Below are positions 1 to 8,498 of a stretch of DNA of 12,547 bases, piece after piece. The DNA comes from Oscillospiraceae bacterium (GTDB lineage Bacteria > Bacillota_A > Clostridia > Oscillospirales > JAAYXM01). The notes below the pieces were generated by a model, which was not told the DNA's origin, searched no databases, and was given only the letters and a program-made list of their open reading frames with translations. A program made the position numbers and the translations under genes. Positions within the stretch are counted from its first letter, which is position 1. Each line of letters begins with the position of its first letter. The DNA lies in the NCBI GenBank assembly GCA_017408185.1, contig JAFQVE010000557.1:1-12547 (forward strand), in the 5' to 3' direction.

Positions 1-3000
1 CATCCTTGCCGTTGCGAAGCCATATGTACTGTGCAAGCTGTTGCGCCAGTGACTCTGCCCCCTTCACATCTTTAATGTACCGGAAGCCCTCCGCAAATAC
101 ACTTACATCAGCAAGATTCTGACCTGCATCGCCGTTGGCAATATCAGAATGCGCTGTCGCCCCACTGTCTGCTATCTGGGCATGGTGCGACTCCGCAAGA
201 ACAAGAGTCAGATACGGTGTAAACATTTTTAAAAACTTCGGATGCTCATACAAATTGAAGTTTTTTTCGCCCTTATATTGTGTCGAATACTCTGCAACAC
301 GCATAAGCCTCTGCACCCAGATGGAATTGTAATGCAGTCCGCTTTCATTTCCCAAGCCGTCGCGGTCAACCTCTTCTATAAGCTTATTCGAAATATGACC
401 ACCTTTTACATCCGGGTTATGTGTATCTGTTTCATTCGGATTTGTTGCAAACAACCACTCAAACATTTCGGTTGCTTCGGGCTCCTCATCCAGAACAACC
501 GCTGCGGCACCCACCGCAGCCTGATGCATACCAAAGTTTCCCCATATCCGCTTTGTTTTGGCAGCATTGAATGTTTCAAGAAGAATTCCGTTTTTCCAGT
601 TTTCCCAAATCTTCGATGCATCAGTCTTATCATTTTCGAATCCTTGTTCCTCTGCCTTTTCGGAAAGGAACTTGATTACCTCTGCATCCTGAAGCATAGG
701 ATAGAGAGCATCACAGGCAAGGCAAAAATTCTCCAACAACTCACAGTCCGAAATTCTTCCTCTTATTTTCCCGTATACTGAAACACCATCTGTATTCATC
801 CACTGGCGGTTTGGAGTATTCCACGGAACAAGGTCGTAATCCGGCAAAAGATCAGCAACTCTGTCAAGCAATATCGCACCGACTCTGCCGTATTTTACAT
901 CTCCGGTGTACATATACGCCTTTGCAAGCGGAGTTATCGCTCTCAATTCCACATAACCCCAGAAGTAAAAGTTGTAGTATGCTATATAGCAATGGCGCTC
1001 TATTTCCGTTCCGGACGCATTCGATGTATATGGCTTTCCATTTTCATCCTTTGGAATATACCCAAGCCCGTCATCAACACCCCAAGTTGCCGCGCTCTCA
1101 CCCGGACGCAGACCTTTTCCTCCGTTGATGGTTACAACCGTGCCTGTCTCGCCGCCATTTTCGGGAGTGCGCTGTTCATCAACCTCCGGATAAGAATCAT
1201 TTTTCAGATATCCCTTTCCGTATCCGTAATATGCATCCGAGCCTGCCTCTGCCGTCTTATCTCCGAAAAGCTCTGCATGCTTATCAAGCGCACGCTGACG
1301 GTCAAAATACCCCTTTTGATCAAGTCCGAGCTTATAAAAGCTTTCAAAATCATTGCTTGGGAAAACTCGCTTGCAGTCCGGACACTGTACCTTCCACGGA
1401 CGTTCAAACGAAGCTACGGTAAATCCATATCCTCCGTATTTTGTTACCAGATCTACACCGCAGTAGCGACATATGTTAAAATTCGGATCGTTAGGAGTTC
1501 CGACATGACGCGAGCGAGGAATTCCCTCACTCGGAATTCTTTCATATATGTCCTCCCAATCCGCAAGGCGCCGATCTGCATTACCAAGAACATTGGTTGC
1601 ATCTCTCAAATCCTTTGCCCAGTCATATTTATTAACATTTTTCTGAGCTGCTTCGCGCTTTTCATAAGTATAATACGTCGGCTTGCTTTTTCCTTCGTGA
1701 AGGACAGCATTAATCTTTTGCTCCACCTTAATCTGCTCCCCTTTGAAAATCGCTTCTGCAAAAATCGTTACCTCTCCTTCAGAAACAGCACTTACCTTAT
1801 TTTTTCCTGAAATTGCACACACAGATGGATCTGAGCTTGTGAACGTAACTGCGCCACCCGGCACTTTTATTTCATTTCCGCTGTTCATCACGGCAATAAG
1901 CGAAAGCTCTGCTTTTCCTCTGACATAGAGAACATCAGAAACGTCGATGTACGTTTTTTTCATATCTACGCCCGAATCATCAATAACCTCTATGGCAATT
2001 GTTTTTTTAAGCGTTGTTCCATCGGCAGTTACCGTCACCGTAATTGTTGCATTACCTTCGCTGACTGCGGTTACCAATCCGTTATTATCAACTGTTGCAA
2101 CCTTTTCATCCGAGCTTGTAAAGACCGTTTTGCAGGCATCGATGGAAATCGATGTTACGTCCATACGATTTGGCTCAACATTAATTTGTGTTGTTTTATT
2201 GCTTCCGAGTGCAAGCTTGTCTTCCTCAGCCTCAACACGCAAACTCTTGAAAACATTTACGCCGTCAAGGCTCAGGCTCTCAAGGAAGAAATAGCCCGTC
2301 TTTCGGTCGGATATTTGCCGAAAAACTATAACGTATTCTCCCGCTTCGGAAAACTCACGTATTCCAAGGCTCTTCGTGCCCGATCCCCATGTCTTATCCT
2401 TGCCGGACAAGTAATCAACCGTGCCTATAAGATTTTTCGTTGTGAGATTTCCCGGAAGTTGAGATGCTTCCGCCTTTGGAAGAATATGAATTTCACTGAT
2501 GCCGCCATACGGATTATATGTATCGTAATCAAAGCTCAGGGCATACTTTCCCGCCTCCGGAATATTCAGAGTAAGAGCCGCCCATCCGTTGTTCAACAGA
2601 TTAAAACGAAGCCTCTGTGCATTTGATGCATAATACGCAAGAGCGGTGGTTGTTGTATCTTCACTTGCGCCGTACCATTCCCAATTTCCGTTGCCAGTCG
2701 GTGCAGTATGCGTATATTTTATATTCCTGATGTCAATAGAGTTTGTTCCTGCTCCGGCTGTATATCTGGTGTTTACGTTCCAGAAATTATACTCCTCTCT
2801 GACTCCCGCAAAACCAAGGGGCTTGGCCGGTTCTTCCGTAACCTCAAACTCACAGGAAGCATCAGAAGTAAATCCATTCGCTTCCACCGCTACGCTTATA
2901 GTTGTCTTTCCAATATTCTTCGGAATTATATAACCGTTAGGTCCTATCTCTGCAACGTTCTCATTTGAGCTTTTCCACGTAATTTTCGCTTCCTCGGCAT

Positions 3001-4513
3001 TCACCGGGCTCCCATCACTCATATATGCCTCAACCTCAGCAAAACCGCTGTCAGCTCCGCTTATCCGTACCGCCATAGGTGCGGTAAGCTCTTCACCGCT
3101 TATGAGATCAAAGGTTCCGACAAACCCGTATCTGTGATCCACTTTGAAGGTGAAAACATAGTATCCACGCTCGGGAATTTCGATATTCTCTATCACATTC
3201 GGCGTTGTTACGGTCACAAAGCTCTTGTCCGCGCCTTTGCAATCGTACTTTCCGATCCAATCCGCTTCATTCACAGAAGCCTTTCCGCGCGACAGATACA
3301 CATCTACATTTCCATAATCAGAGTATGCTACGTTATACATATCCATTCTGTACAAGCCGGGTGCCGGAACGAAAACCTCAAGCGCAATCCAGCGTTGTAC
3401 ATTCTTACTTTTATTGCTGAATATCTGAAAGCTTCCGTTGCGGTAATTGAAATTTGAGGAATCGGTATATCCGTCTTTATTCCCAAGCGAATCGTAATAG
3501 CTGAAAAAACCGTTGCTTATCTTTTCGTTGAAAGCTTTAAAAGGAACAAGCTGTGTTTTCTCATACACCGCTCCCAGCTTACTCATAACTGCAGCAATAT
3601 CATATCTTATCGTATATCCCTTTTTCTCTATGCTTACCGGTATTCTCTTTTCCAGCTTGTATCCCACTTCATTTTCCACGGAAACAAGGATTTCAGCCAT
3701 ACCGTATCCAACCACGGTTACGGTTCCGTTTTGGGAAACCACGACAACCTCATCGTTAGTACTTTCGAAAACAGGGGCATACTCTTCTCCGCTCGCTTTC
3801 CCCTCACTCGTATAATACAATATTTCTATGCTTGTCTCCGGTGCTGTGTCCGGGTCAATTTCGTTTGAAAGCTTCGCTTCAATTCCGCCGAGCACGGTTC
3901 TGTCTCCACTTGTAAAGGTAAGGCGTCCCGGATACATTGCCTCCGTTTTTCCGGGATTATCGTTCAGTGCCTTGTACACTACAAGATGCTTACCCGCAGA
4001 CAGCTTTATATCTTTGAATTTTCGTGTATTAAGATATATAGAACTTCCAAGTTCTGCATTAAAGTAGCATATATCTGTTGCTATGGCCTCCTCTTCCAAA
4101 AGCGCCGCCTCTATATTCTCCGTATCACCGGGCAAAATCCACATTCCTCCGGCAAGTGCCCCGTTGGATCCTGTCATACCATGACGGAACTCAAGGTCAT
4201 ATGTACCGCTTGCCGGCAGGTTGATTTCCAAAGCAATCCATTCATTAACATTTGTTGCCACCTGAAGTCCGTAAGAAGAATGTGGAATTACTGTTCCCGA
4301 AACCGTTCCCGAATGGTATCTCCACATCTGCTTTGTATCCTCATACGTAACCGTTGTCATATCATCTTCTCCGCGAACGAATGTATATGCTTCGCAGGTT
4401 ACCATATCATAAACAATCTTGTATCCGTCGTCTGTCGCAGAAACACTCACTGAAGGCAGCATTCCTGCAACAATACAAAGTGACAGTATAAATGATAAAA
4501 ATCGTTTTCTCAT
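1..4513 (-). CDS. Secreted multimodular heparinase II/III-like polysaccharide lyase (3' end beyond window)
   Basis: The frame is open from an ATG at 4513 to the left edge, giving at least 1504 residues with no stop. Residues 1-26 form a signal peptide (MRKR, a hydrophobic core, VSVSA cleavage site). Three beta-rich, CBM-like modules follow at about 27-200, 299-477 and 572-750. They alternate with four Ig-like (BIG2-type) domains at about 205-290, 480-556, 755-845 and 850-940, marked by SSN/SSD and NGxVT motifs. From about 945 the catalytic part begins. It has a CxxC-25-CxxC zinc-ribbon-like insert (C1015, C1018, C1044, C1047), then toroid helices (about 1174-1230), GNFGMHQ (N1326, H1330) and NESGLHYN (E1390, H1394, Y1395). 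These resemble the Asn/His and Tyr catalytic positions of alpha/alpha-toroid lyases. Family lyases eliminate uronate-containing polysaccharides extracellularly; the substrate here is unknown. The start follows AAGGAGG with a 10-base spacer. The C-terminal beta-sandwich should lie outside the window. Confidence 0.82.
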   Translation of the reverse strand, partial: MRKRFLSFILSLCIVAGMLPSVSVSATDDGYKIVYDMVTCEAYTFVRGEDDMTTVTYEDTKQMWRYHSGTVSGTVIPHSSYGLQVATNVNEWIALEINLPASGTYDLEFRHGMTGSNGALAGGMWILPGDTENIEAALLEEEAIATDICYFNAELGSSIYLNTRKFKDIKLSAGKHLVVYKALNDNPGKTEAMYPGRLTFTSGDRTVLGGIEAKLSNEIDPDTAPETSIEILYYTSEGKASGEEYAPVFESTNDEVVVVSQNGTVTVVGYGMAEILVSVENEVGYKLEKRIPVSIEKKGYTIRYDIAAVMSKLGAVYEKTQLVPFKAFNEKISNGFFSYYDSLGNKDGYTDSSNFNYRNGSFQIFSNKSKNVQRWIALEVFVPAPGLYRMDMYNVAYSDYGNVDVYLSRGKASVNEADWIGKYDCKGADKSFVTVTTPNVIENIEIPERGYYVFTFKVDHRYGFVGTFDLISGEELTAPMAVRISGADSGFAEVEAYMSDGSPVNAEEAKITWKSSNENVAEIGPNGYIIPKNIGKTTISVAVEANGFTSDASCEFEVTEEPAKPLGFAGVREEYNFWNVNTRYTAGAGTNSIDIRNIKYTHTAPTGNGNWEWYGASEDTTTTALAYYASNAQRLRFNLLNNGWAALTLNIPEAGKYALSFDYDTYNPYGGISEIHILPKAEASQLPGNLTTKNLIGTVDYLSGKDKTWGSGTKSLGIREFSEAGEYVIVFRQISDRKTGYFFLESLSLDGVNVFKSLRVEAEEDKLALGSNKTTQINVEPNRMDVTSISIDACKTVFTSSDEKVATVDNNGLVTAVSEGNATITVTVTADGTTLKKTIAIEVIDDSGVDMKKTYIDVSDVLYVRGKAELSLIAVMNSGNEIKVPGGAVTFTSSDPSVCAISGKNKVSAVSEGEVTIFAEAIFKGEQIKVEQKINAVLHEGKSKPTYYTYEKREAAQKNVNKYDWAKDLRDATNVLGNADRRLADWEDIYERIPSEGIPRSRHVGTPNDPNFNICRYCGVDLVTKYGGYGFTVASFERPWKVQCPDCKRVFPSNDFESFYKLGLDQKGYFDRQRALDKHAELFGDKTAEAGSDAYYGYGKGYLKNDSYPEVDEQRTPENGGETGTVVTINGGKGLRPGESAATWGVDDGLGYIPKDENGKPYTSNASGTEIERHCYIAYYNFYFWGYVELRAITPLAKAYMYTGDVKYGRVGAILLDRVADLLPDYDLVPWNTPNRQWMNTDGVSVYGKIRGRISDCELLENFCLACDALYPMLQDAEVIKFLSEKAEEQGFENDKTDASKIWENWKNGILLETFNAAKTKRIWGNFGMHQAAVGAAAVVLDEEPEATEMFEWLFATNPNETDTHNPDVKGGHISNKLIEEVDRDGLGNESGLHYNSIWVQRLMRVAEYSTQYKGEKNFNLYEHPKFLKMFTPYLTLVLAESHHAQIADSGATAHSDIANGDAGQNLADVSVFAEGFRYIKDVKGAESLAQQLAQYIWLRNGKD

Positions 4514-4540
4514 TTTTGTTTTTCCTCCTTTTTGAGCACG

Positions 4541-4570
4541 ATGAGGACGGGGTTTTGTTGCCGTCCTCAT
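4541..4570 (-). other. Intercistronic stem-loop between the two secreted-protein genes
   Basis: A perfect 10-bp inverted repeat (ATGAGGACGG/CCGTCCTCAT) with a 10-base loop lies in the 74-base gap between the 826-residue gene and the lyase gene. It sits about 10 bases upstream of the lyase ribosome binding site. On the transcribed minus strand the 3' arm is followed by CGTGCTCAAAAAGGAGG, with no U-run, so it is not a classical intrinsic terminator. mRNA stabilisation, processing, or modulation of lyase expression relative to the upstream genes are the likelier roles. Confidence 0.6.
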
Positions 4571-4587
4571 TCTTTCAGTGCCCACTC

Positions 4588-7068
4588 TTATTCGCTGTAA
4601 GTAACTCCGTTTTCAAATATTGCATATGCGCGTGCGTTCTTTCCCGAGTTGTTGATTACGGAAAGCGCGCTCTTTTCTGTTGCCATGGAAATCTTATTTG
4701 ACCAATTATCAACCGTCGGCGTTCCTTCTCCATAAAGAATTCCGCGCTCGATTGCATCGTCACAGCCGATAAACTCAGCAATATTTACATTTCCGTTCAT
4801 CGTGCCTAAAAGAATTTTTCTTACGGATTCTGCAAGCGGTTCAATCTGCTGTTCGGTATACACTGCTGTGAGCGTGCAGTCCTCCCACGCGCTGAAGCTG
4901 TACTCCTTATCAAGCGACACAATCTCAGCTTCGCCATCGTTTACTGTCTTTGTCCAGTATGCAAAGACGTTATATCCGCTGCCGCCTTCGCGGGACGGAG
5001 CAGTTACCGTTACCTTATCGCCGTAAGCCGGAGCTGCTTTTTCGTCCTCAACTACCATTGTACCACCGCTTACCGTAATGTCAATGGTATCTTCTTCCTC
5101 ATACTGCGCAACGAATATCATCGCTTTTCCGGTTGCAGTTACTGTGCTATCCGTCTTATACACATTCTCTGTTCCGGCGAGCTGCCAGCCCGATGCCGTT
5201 CCAAAGCCTGTAAGGCTCGGCAGTGCTTCTATATAAATAGTGTTTCCTTCTTTGTATGTTGCATCGGAGCGGGATATCAGCTCGCCGTTACCGTTGAGAA
5301 AAACAACGCTGACGTAATCAGAAGTCGTATCACGGTATACTGCTGTGAGATATGTAATTCCTTTTTGTGCAGTAAAGTCATACTTTTCGGTTTCACAAAC
5401 TATCTTTCTGTCTGTTCCTATTCCGCTTGTCCAATAAAGGAATTCGCGGTTAGAAGTCTCCGGAGCGGTTATCGACTGTGCAGAACCTACTGCTGCATTT
5501 CGGCAAAGCTCGCTTACAAGTGTTCCCTCATCCGCCGCAACAGTTGATGTGAGCACCTTTATCTCTGCGCTTTCATCGTCAAGCGATACGGAATTTGAAG
5601 CAGCATTTTCAGGGTCTACCACTCTCGCTGCTGCCGCCGCAATTTGTGCATCCGTAAGCCCCAGGTTTGTGAGGGAGATGGAGTTTATTCGCGCTTCATA
5701 ATATGTCGCGGTTTTATTGGCAGCAGTGACGGCTGTAGCTGCACCGCTGTCACTGCTGAGATCCAACACAAGCCAGTAGTCACCGGCACTCTCAGCATCA
5801 AATGGTCCTATTGTTTCTATCGCACTTGTATTTTCCTTTTCAGAATAAAACTTGAATTCCCCTACTTTGTTTTGTTCGGTACATACAGTGTTTTTATCAA
5901 AGCTTTCTTCTTTCTCAGTTATATAAAACGAGCCGTCCCCGCCGAACAATGTTCCAGATGAGTATCCAGTTTTAGGATTCTTTCTTCCGTCAACGGTCAC
6001 ATTATACTTTCCAGGGTGAGGCACACTTATCTGCAAAGCCAAATATGCACTTGTTGCTGTCGCTGTCTTGTAATTAAATTTTATATATCCGCCACTTTCA
6101 ATGGTTTGTCGGTTTACCGCCACATTCTGTCCGTCCTTTTCTCCAGAGGAAGAAACGTATTCATAATCATCTGACAACTCCACATTTACTGTATCGGTCT
6201 TTATTTCATTAATACTGCGATAGGATTGACCGGAAGTTTTTCCCGCAACATCTGTAGTGAATTTGTACTCCGCTTCCGCACCGGTTGCAACAGGCTCAAG
6301 ACTGAAAGCTTCAAATCGATTTCTCGAAATGTATTTCATGATGCTTGAAGTCCATTCGGGAATTCCATCAAACCCATTAGCAACAAACACAAGGTAATAT
6401 GTTCCTGCTTCAACCTTTCTTTCAGGAAACGCCTTTCTGCATCCGGATATTTCTTCTCCGGCAGTGTACATATCAACTGTTCCGAGGCGATCTGCAGACT
6501 TGGCTTCGCGCGCATATTTTATTGCTGCACCACCTGTCAGCAGTTCTCCGGCTTTATCATTCTTTACGAGAAAGACCTCAACGGCAGACGATGCGTTCAA
6601 TTTGCGATATTTGAGAACCGGAACAAATGTACCCGTCTTTGGCACCTCTATTTCAAGAAGAAATACCGGAAAGTGTTCATTTTTATCCGGGTTAAATTCC
6701 GGAGACATTGCCTGTGTCGTATCCTCGGTTGTCAGTTCATCACTTATTGAAAAAGACCAGTTCAAGCAGCCTGCATACGTTGCAAGGTTAACTGTATAAA
6801 AGTCCTCTGTGTCTGTACCACGTGTTCCGCCGTATCCCCACTGATTAGGAGATGCTGTTGAAATCGTATCTCCCGTCGTTGGCTTTTGGGCGATCAATGA
6901 ATATCCACCTGTACCTGTATCTGTATCTGTTGAATGAGCCGCCTTTGTGAACACATACTCATACGTTTCGGGAGCCTCCGTTCCCTCCGGATAGGTTACG
7001 GCGCCTGCCATAGGGATGAACGATAACACCATTATCGCCGCTAGAAAAATGCTTAAAACTCTTTTCAT
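4588..7068 (-). CDS. Secreted multimodular surface/carbohydrate-binding protein of unknown function (826 aa)
   Basis: The ATG at 7068 follows AGGAGG with a 9-base spacer. Residues 1-23 form a signal peptide (MKRV, hydrophobic core, MAGA). Two tandem beta-sandwich-like modules follow at about 35-262 and 265-475. Each carries Pro-x-x-Gly-x-Tyr/Phe strands and an AGxYYLV/AGDYWLV strand, and they resemble in style the CBM-like modules of the lyase encoded next. Residues about 530-740 hold three divergent InlB/Listeria-Bacteroides-type beta repeats, each with a YWT or similar strand and ending near TAVY or VAQY (W546 and W705 lie in such strands). A distinct tail, 742-826, ends in ENGVTYSE with no sortase motif, transmembrane anchor or S-layer domain. 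No catalytic domain is recognised. The position between the propeller gene and the lyase suggests a partner that binds substrate or the cell surface; this is inference. Confidence 0.72.
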   Translation of the reverse strand: MKRVLSIFLAAIMVLSFIPMAGAVTYPEGTEAPETYEYVFTKAAHSTDTDTGTGGYSLIAQKPTTGDTISTASPNQWGYGGTRGTDTEDFYTVNLATYAGCLNWSFSISDELTTEDTTQAMSPEFNPDKNEHFPVFLLEIEVPKTGTFVPVLKYRKLNASSAVEVFLVKNDKAGELLTGGAAIKYAREAKSADRLGTVDMYTAGEEISGCRKAFPERKVEAGTYYLVFVANGFDGIPEWTSSIMKYISRNRFEAFSLEPVATGAEAEYKFTTDVAGKTSGQSYRSINEIKTDTVNVELSDDYEYVSSSGEKDGQNVAVNRQTIESGGYIKFNYKTATATSAYLALQISVPHPGKYNVTVDGRKNPKTGYSSGTLFGGDGSFYITEKEESFDKNTVCTEQNKVGEFKFYSEKENTSAIETIGPFDAESAGDYWLVLDLSSDSGAATAVTAANKTATYYEARINSISLTNLGLTDAQIAAAAARVVDPENAASNSVSLDDESAEIKVLTSTVAADEGTLVSELCRNAAVGSAQSITAPETSNREFLYWTSGIGTDRKIVCETEKYDFTAQKGITYLTAVYRDTTSDYVSVVFLNGNGELISRSDATYKEGNTIYIEALPSLTGFGTASGWQLAGTENVYKTDSTVTATGKAMIFVAQYEEEDTIDITVSGGTMVVEDEKAAPAYGDKVTVTAPSREGGSGYNVFAYWTKTVNDGEAEIVSLDKEYSFSAWEDCTLTAVYTEQQIEPLAESVRKILLGTMNGNVNIAEFIGCDDAIERGILYGEGTPTVDNWSNKISMATEKSALSVINNSGKNARAYAIFENGVTYSE

Positions 7069-7117
7069 TTCTGTTTGCCTCCTGTTATTTTAATCTTCTA
7101 TTGCCGCTTTGCGCGAC

Positions 7118-7145
7118 ATTATTTTACAAATTTTATTGATATCAA
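7118..7145 (-). promoter_or_regulatory. Possible internal sigma-A-type promoter for the secreted-protein genes
   Basis: On the minus strand TTGATA (7140-7145) is followed, after 16 bases, by AATAAT (7118-7123), a 5/6 match at each hexamer. It would start transcription about 40 bases before the ATG at 7068. The -35 is half of a perfect 10-bp palindrome, TTGATATCAA (7136-7145), which could also be an operator. The 114-base gap after the propeller gene is the largest inside the operon, which fits a secondary promoter. No convincing terminator was seen there. Confidence 0.4.
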
Positions 7146-7182
7146 CCTTCGAAGAAGGCGGTAAGTCTTTTTCTTTTTTGTA

Positions 7183-8481
7183 TCAATATACAAGCTCCCT
7201 GAAATTCTTTATGCGATGGAACGTAATCATATTGGTGTCATGTGCGCTCGCTGTTTTTTCATCACCCGAACGGGAAACAACAAGAAGGTCCTCTCCATCA
7301 ATGTCCATACTTGCATAATGCCGTGCCTGCTTCGGACTGTCCGTTTTGTCAACAATGCCCGCAAAGCACCAGTCAACCATATTCTTTGAGAAATGAAGTG
7401 CGAGCCGCTCTCTTTCATCACTTGGAATACCGAAGCGTTCATCACTTAAAAACTCAATTCTCGTCATCGAGTCCCTTGCCTGAACCGAAAGCAGCCAATA
7501 GAGCTTTGTTACCTCATCGTATTTCACATAGAATTTATTTTGTCCGCCGGGCATCGGGAGAAAAACAATACGTTTTCCCGAAGGGGCTGTTTCACATTCA
7601 ACATCTATAACCTCTTTCCCATCGCGTACCCTTTCTACGGCTTTCACAAGTGCACAATATCCGGTTCTGTGAAGGTTTGTTCGCATAAACAGATGCACTG
7701 TTTTTCCACTCGGGTCATACCAGTAATGCTTGGGGTCCGTTATCTGGACAATATTTGTTTCAAGCCATCCGGTTGCGTCTGTAAAAAACGGAATTCCCTC
7801 CCTGTCGTTTTTTAAATCATAACTGTGGCGGTATTCTTCCGCAGTGCATCTGACTCTCACTTGGCCAATTTCTCCTTCCACAGTATTAAAAAACGGAGTA
7901 CCAATATAGTCGATGCTGTTTTCATCAACCACATCCTTGTATCGGACTTCTTCTGAAAACAGCCAGTTTTCACGCTTTGTCAAATCCGTTCCGAGATTAC
8001 CTCTCATAACAATCGGAGCCATTATATTCGGAAACCATTCCGACCTGATTCTTTCATCTTTGTGCTTTATAATCTTCTCCATCGCGAGATAAACATATCC
8101 GTCTTTATACAAGGCATTTATCGCACAATGATGCCATCTTTCGCCTGCAGTAATAAAATGTCCCTTGCCCCACGTCTCTCCGTTATCGTCAGAGCGCATT
8201 ATCACAAGGTCACATCCGTCTCCCGCCGGACAACATCCTAAAAGATAAACTGTATCTCCGTCTTCAAAAAGACTTGCATGAAAAAAGGGTTCCTCTGCAA
8301 CAATGCGCCAAGTTTCGCCCTTGTCGTCGGATACCAGAATTTTCCCGTATTTATCGGATAAATCAAGGCTCGCTATGTATCTCCCGTTCGGTCTTACTAT
8401 AATAGCCGGTGAAAAGCAAAAAAGCTTTTGCGGATCAGCCGAACGGTACACAACATTAAAATCCGGTGCTAATGACTTCAT
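7183..8481 (-). CDS. Cytoplasmic sialidase-like beta-propeller protein with Asp-boxes (432 aa)
   Basis: No signal peptide or membrane segment is visible, so the protein is probably cytoplasmic. Two clear Asp-boxes (BNR repeats) occur, SDDKGETW at residues 51-58 and SDDNGETW at 97-104, preceded by SPAIIVRPNGRYIAS at 24-38. This is the pattern of the first blades of six-bladed sialidase-fold propellers. The RIP motif of classical sialidases is absent, and no arginine triad can be assigned by eye. A glycosidase, a beta-propeller polysaccharide or oligosaccharide lyase, or another sugar-processing enzyme remain possible. The start is set at ATG 8481 because AGGAGAGGAG stands 7 bases before it. 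A longer reading from a TTG at 8520 would lie inside the upstream gene and is not favoured. The gene begins 16 bases after the aldolase stop, so the two are almost certainly co-transcribed. Confidence 0.8.
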   Translation of the reverse strand: MKSLAPDFNVVYRSADPQKLFCFSPAIIVRPNGRYIASLDLSDKYGKILVSDDKGETWRIVAEEPFFHASLFEDGDTVYLLGCCPAGDGCDLVIMRSDDNGETWGKGHFITAGERWHHCAINALYKDGYVYLAMEKIIKHKDERIRSEWFPNIMAPIVMRGNLGTDLTKRENWLFSEEVRYKDVVDENSIDYIGTPFFNTVEGEIGQVRVRCTAEEYRHSYDLKNDREGIPFFTDATGWLETNIVQITDPKHYWYDPSGKTVHLFMRTNLHRTGYCALVKAVERVRDGKEVIDVECETAPSGKRIVFLPMPGGQNKFYVKYDEVTKLYWLLSVQARDSMTRIEFLSDERFGIPSDERERLALHFSKNMVDWCFAGIVDKTDSPKQARHYASMDIDGEDLLVVSRSGDEKTASAHDTNMITFHRIKNFRELVY

Positions 8482-8488
8482 AACCGTT

Positions 8489-8498
8489 CTCCTCTCCT
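8489..8498 (-). promoter_or_regulatory. Ribosome binding site that fixes the propeller-gene start
   Basis: AGGAGAGGAG on the minus strand is a doubled Shine-Dalgarno core 7 bases before ATG 8481. It overlaps the TGA stop (8498-8500) of the aldolase gene, implying translational coupling and ruling against the upstream in-frame TTG. Confidence 0.75.

Noticed and set aside
242..1810. Plus-strand open frames of 179 and 272 codons opposite the lyase
   Set aside because: They lie wholly antisense to a continuous minus-strand frame with clear protein-family motifs; their translations are low-complexity, Cys/Ile-rich and lack ribosome binding sites.
7149..7177. Small CCTTC/GAAGG hairpin followed by a T-rich stretch after the propeller gene
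   Set aside because: The T-rich stretch is on the plus strand, where no gene ends; on the transcribed minus strand the 5-bp stem has no U-run, so it is not supported as a terminator.
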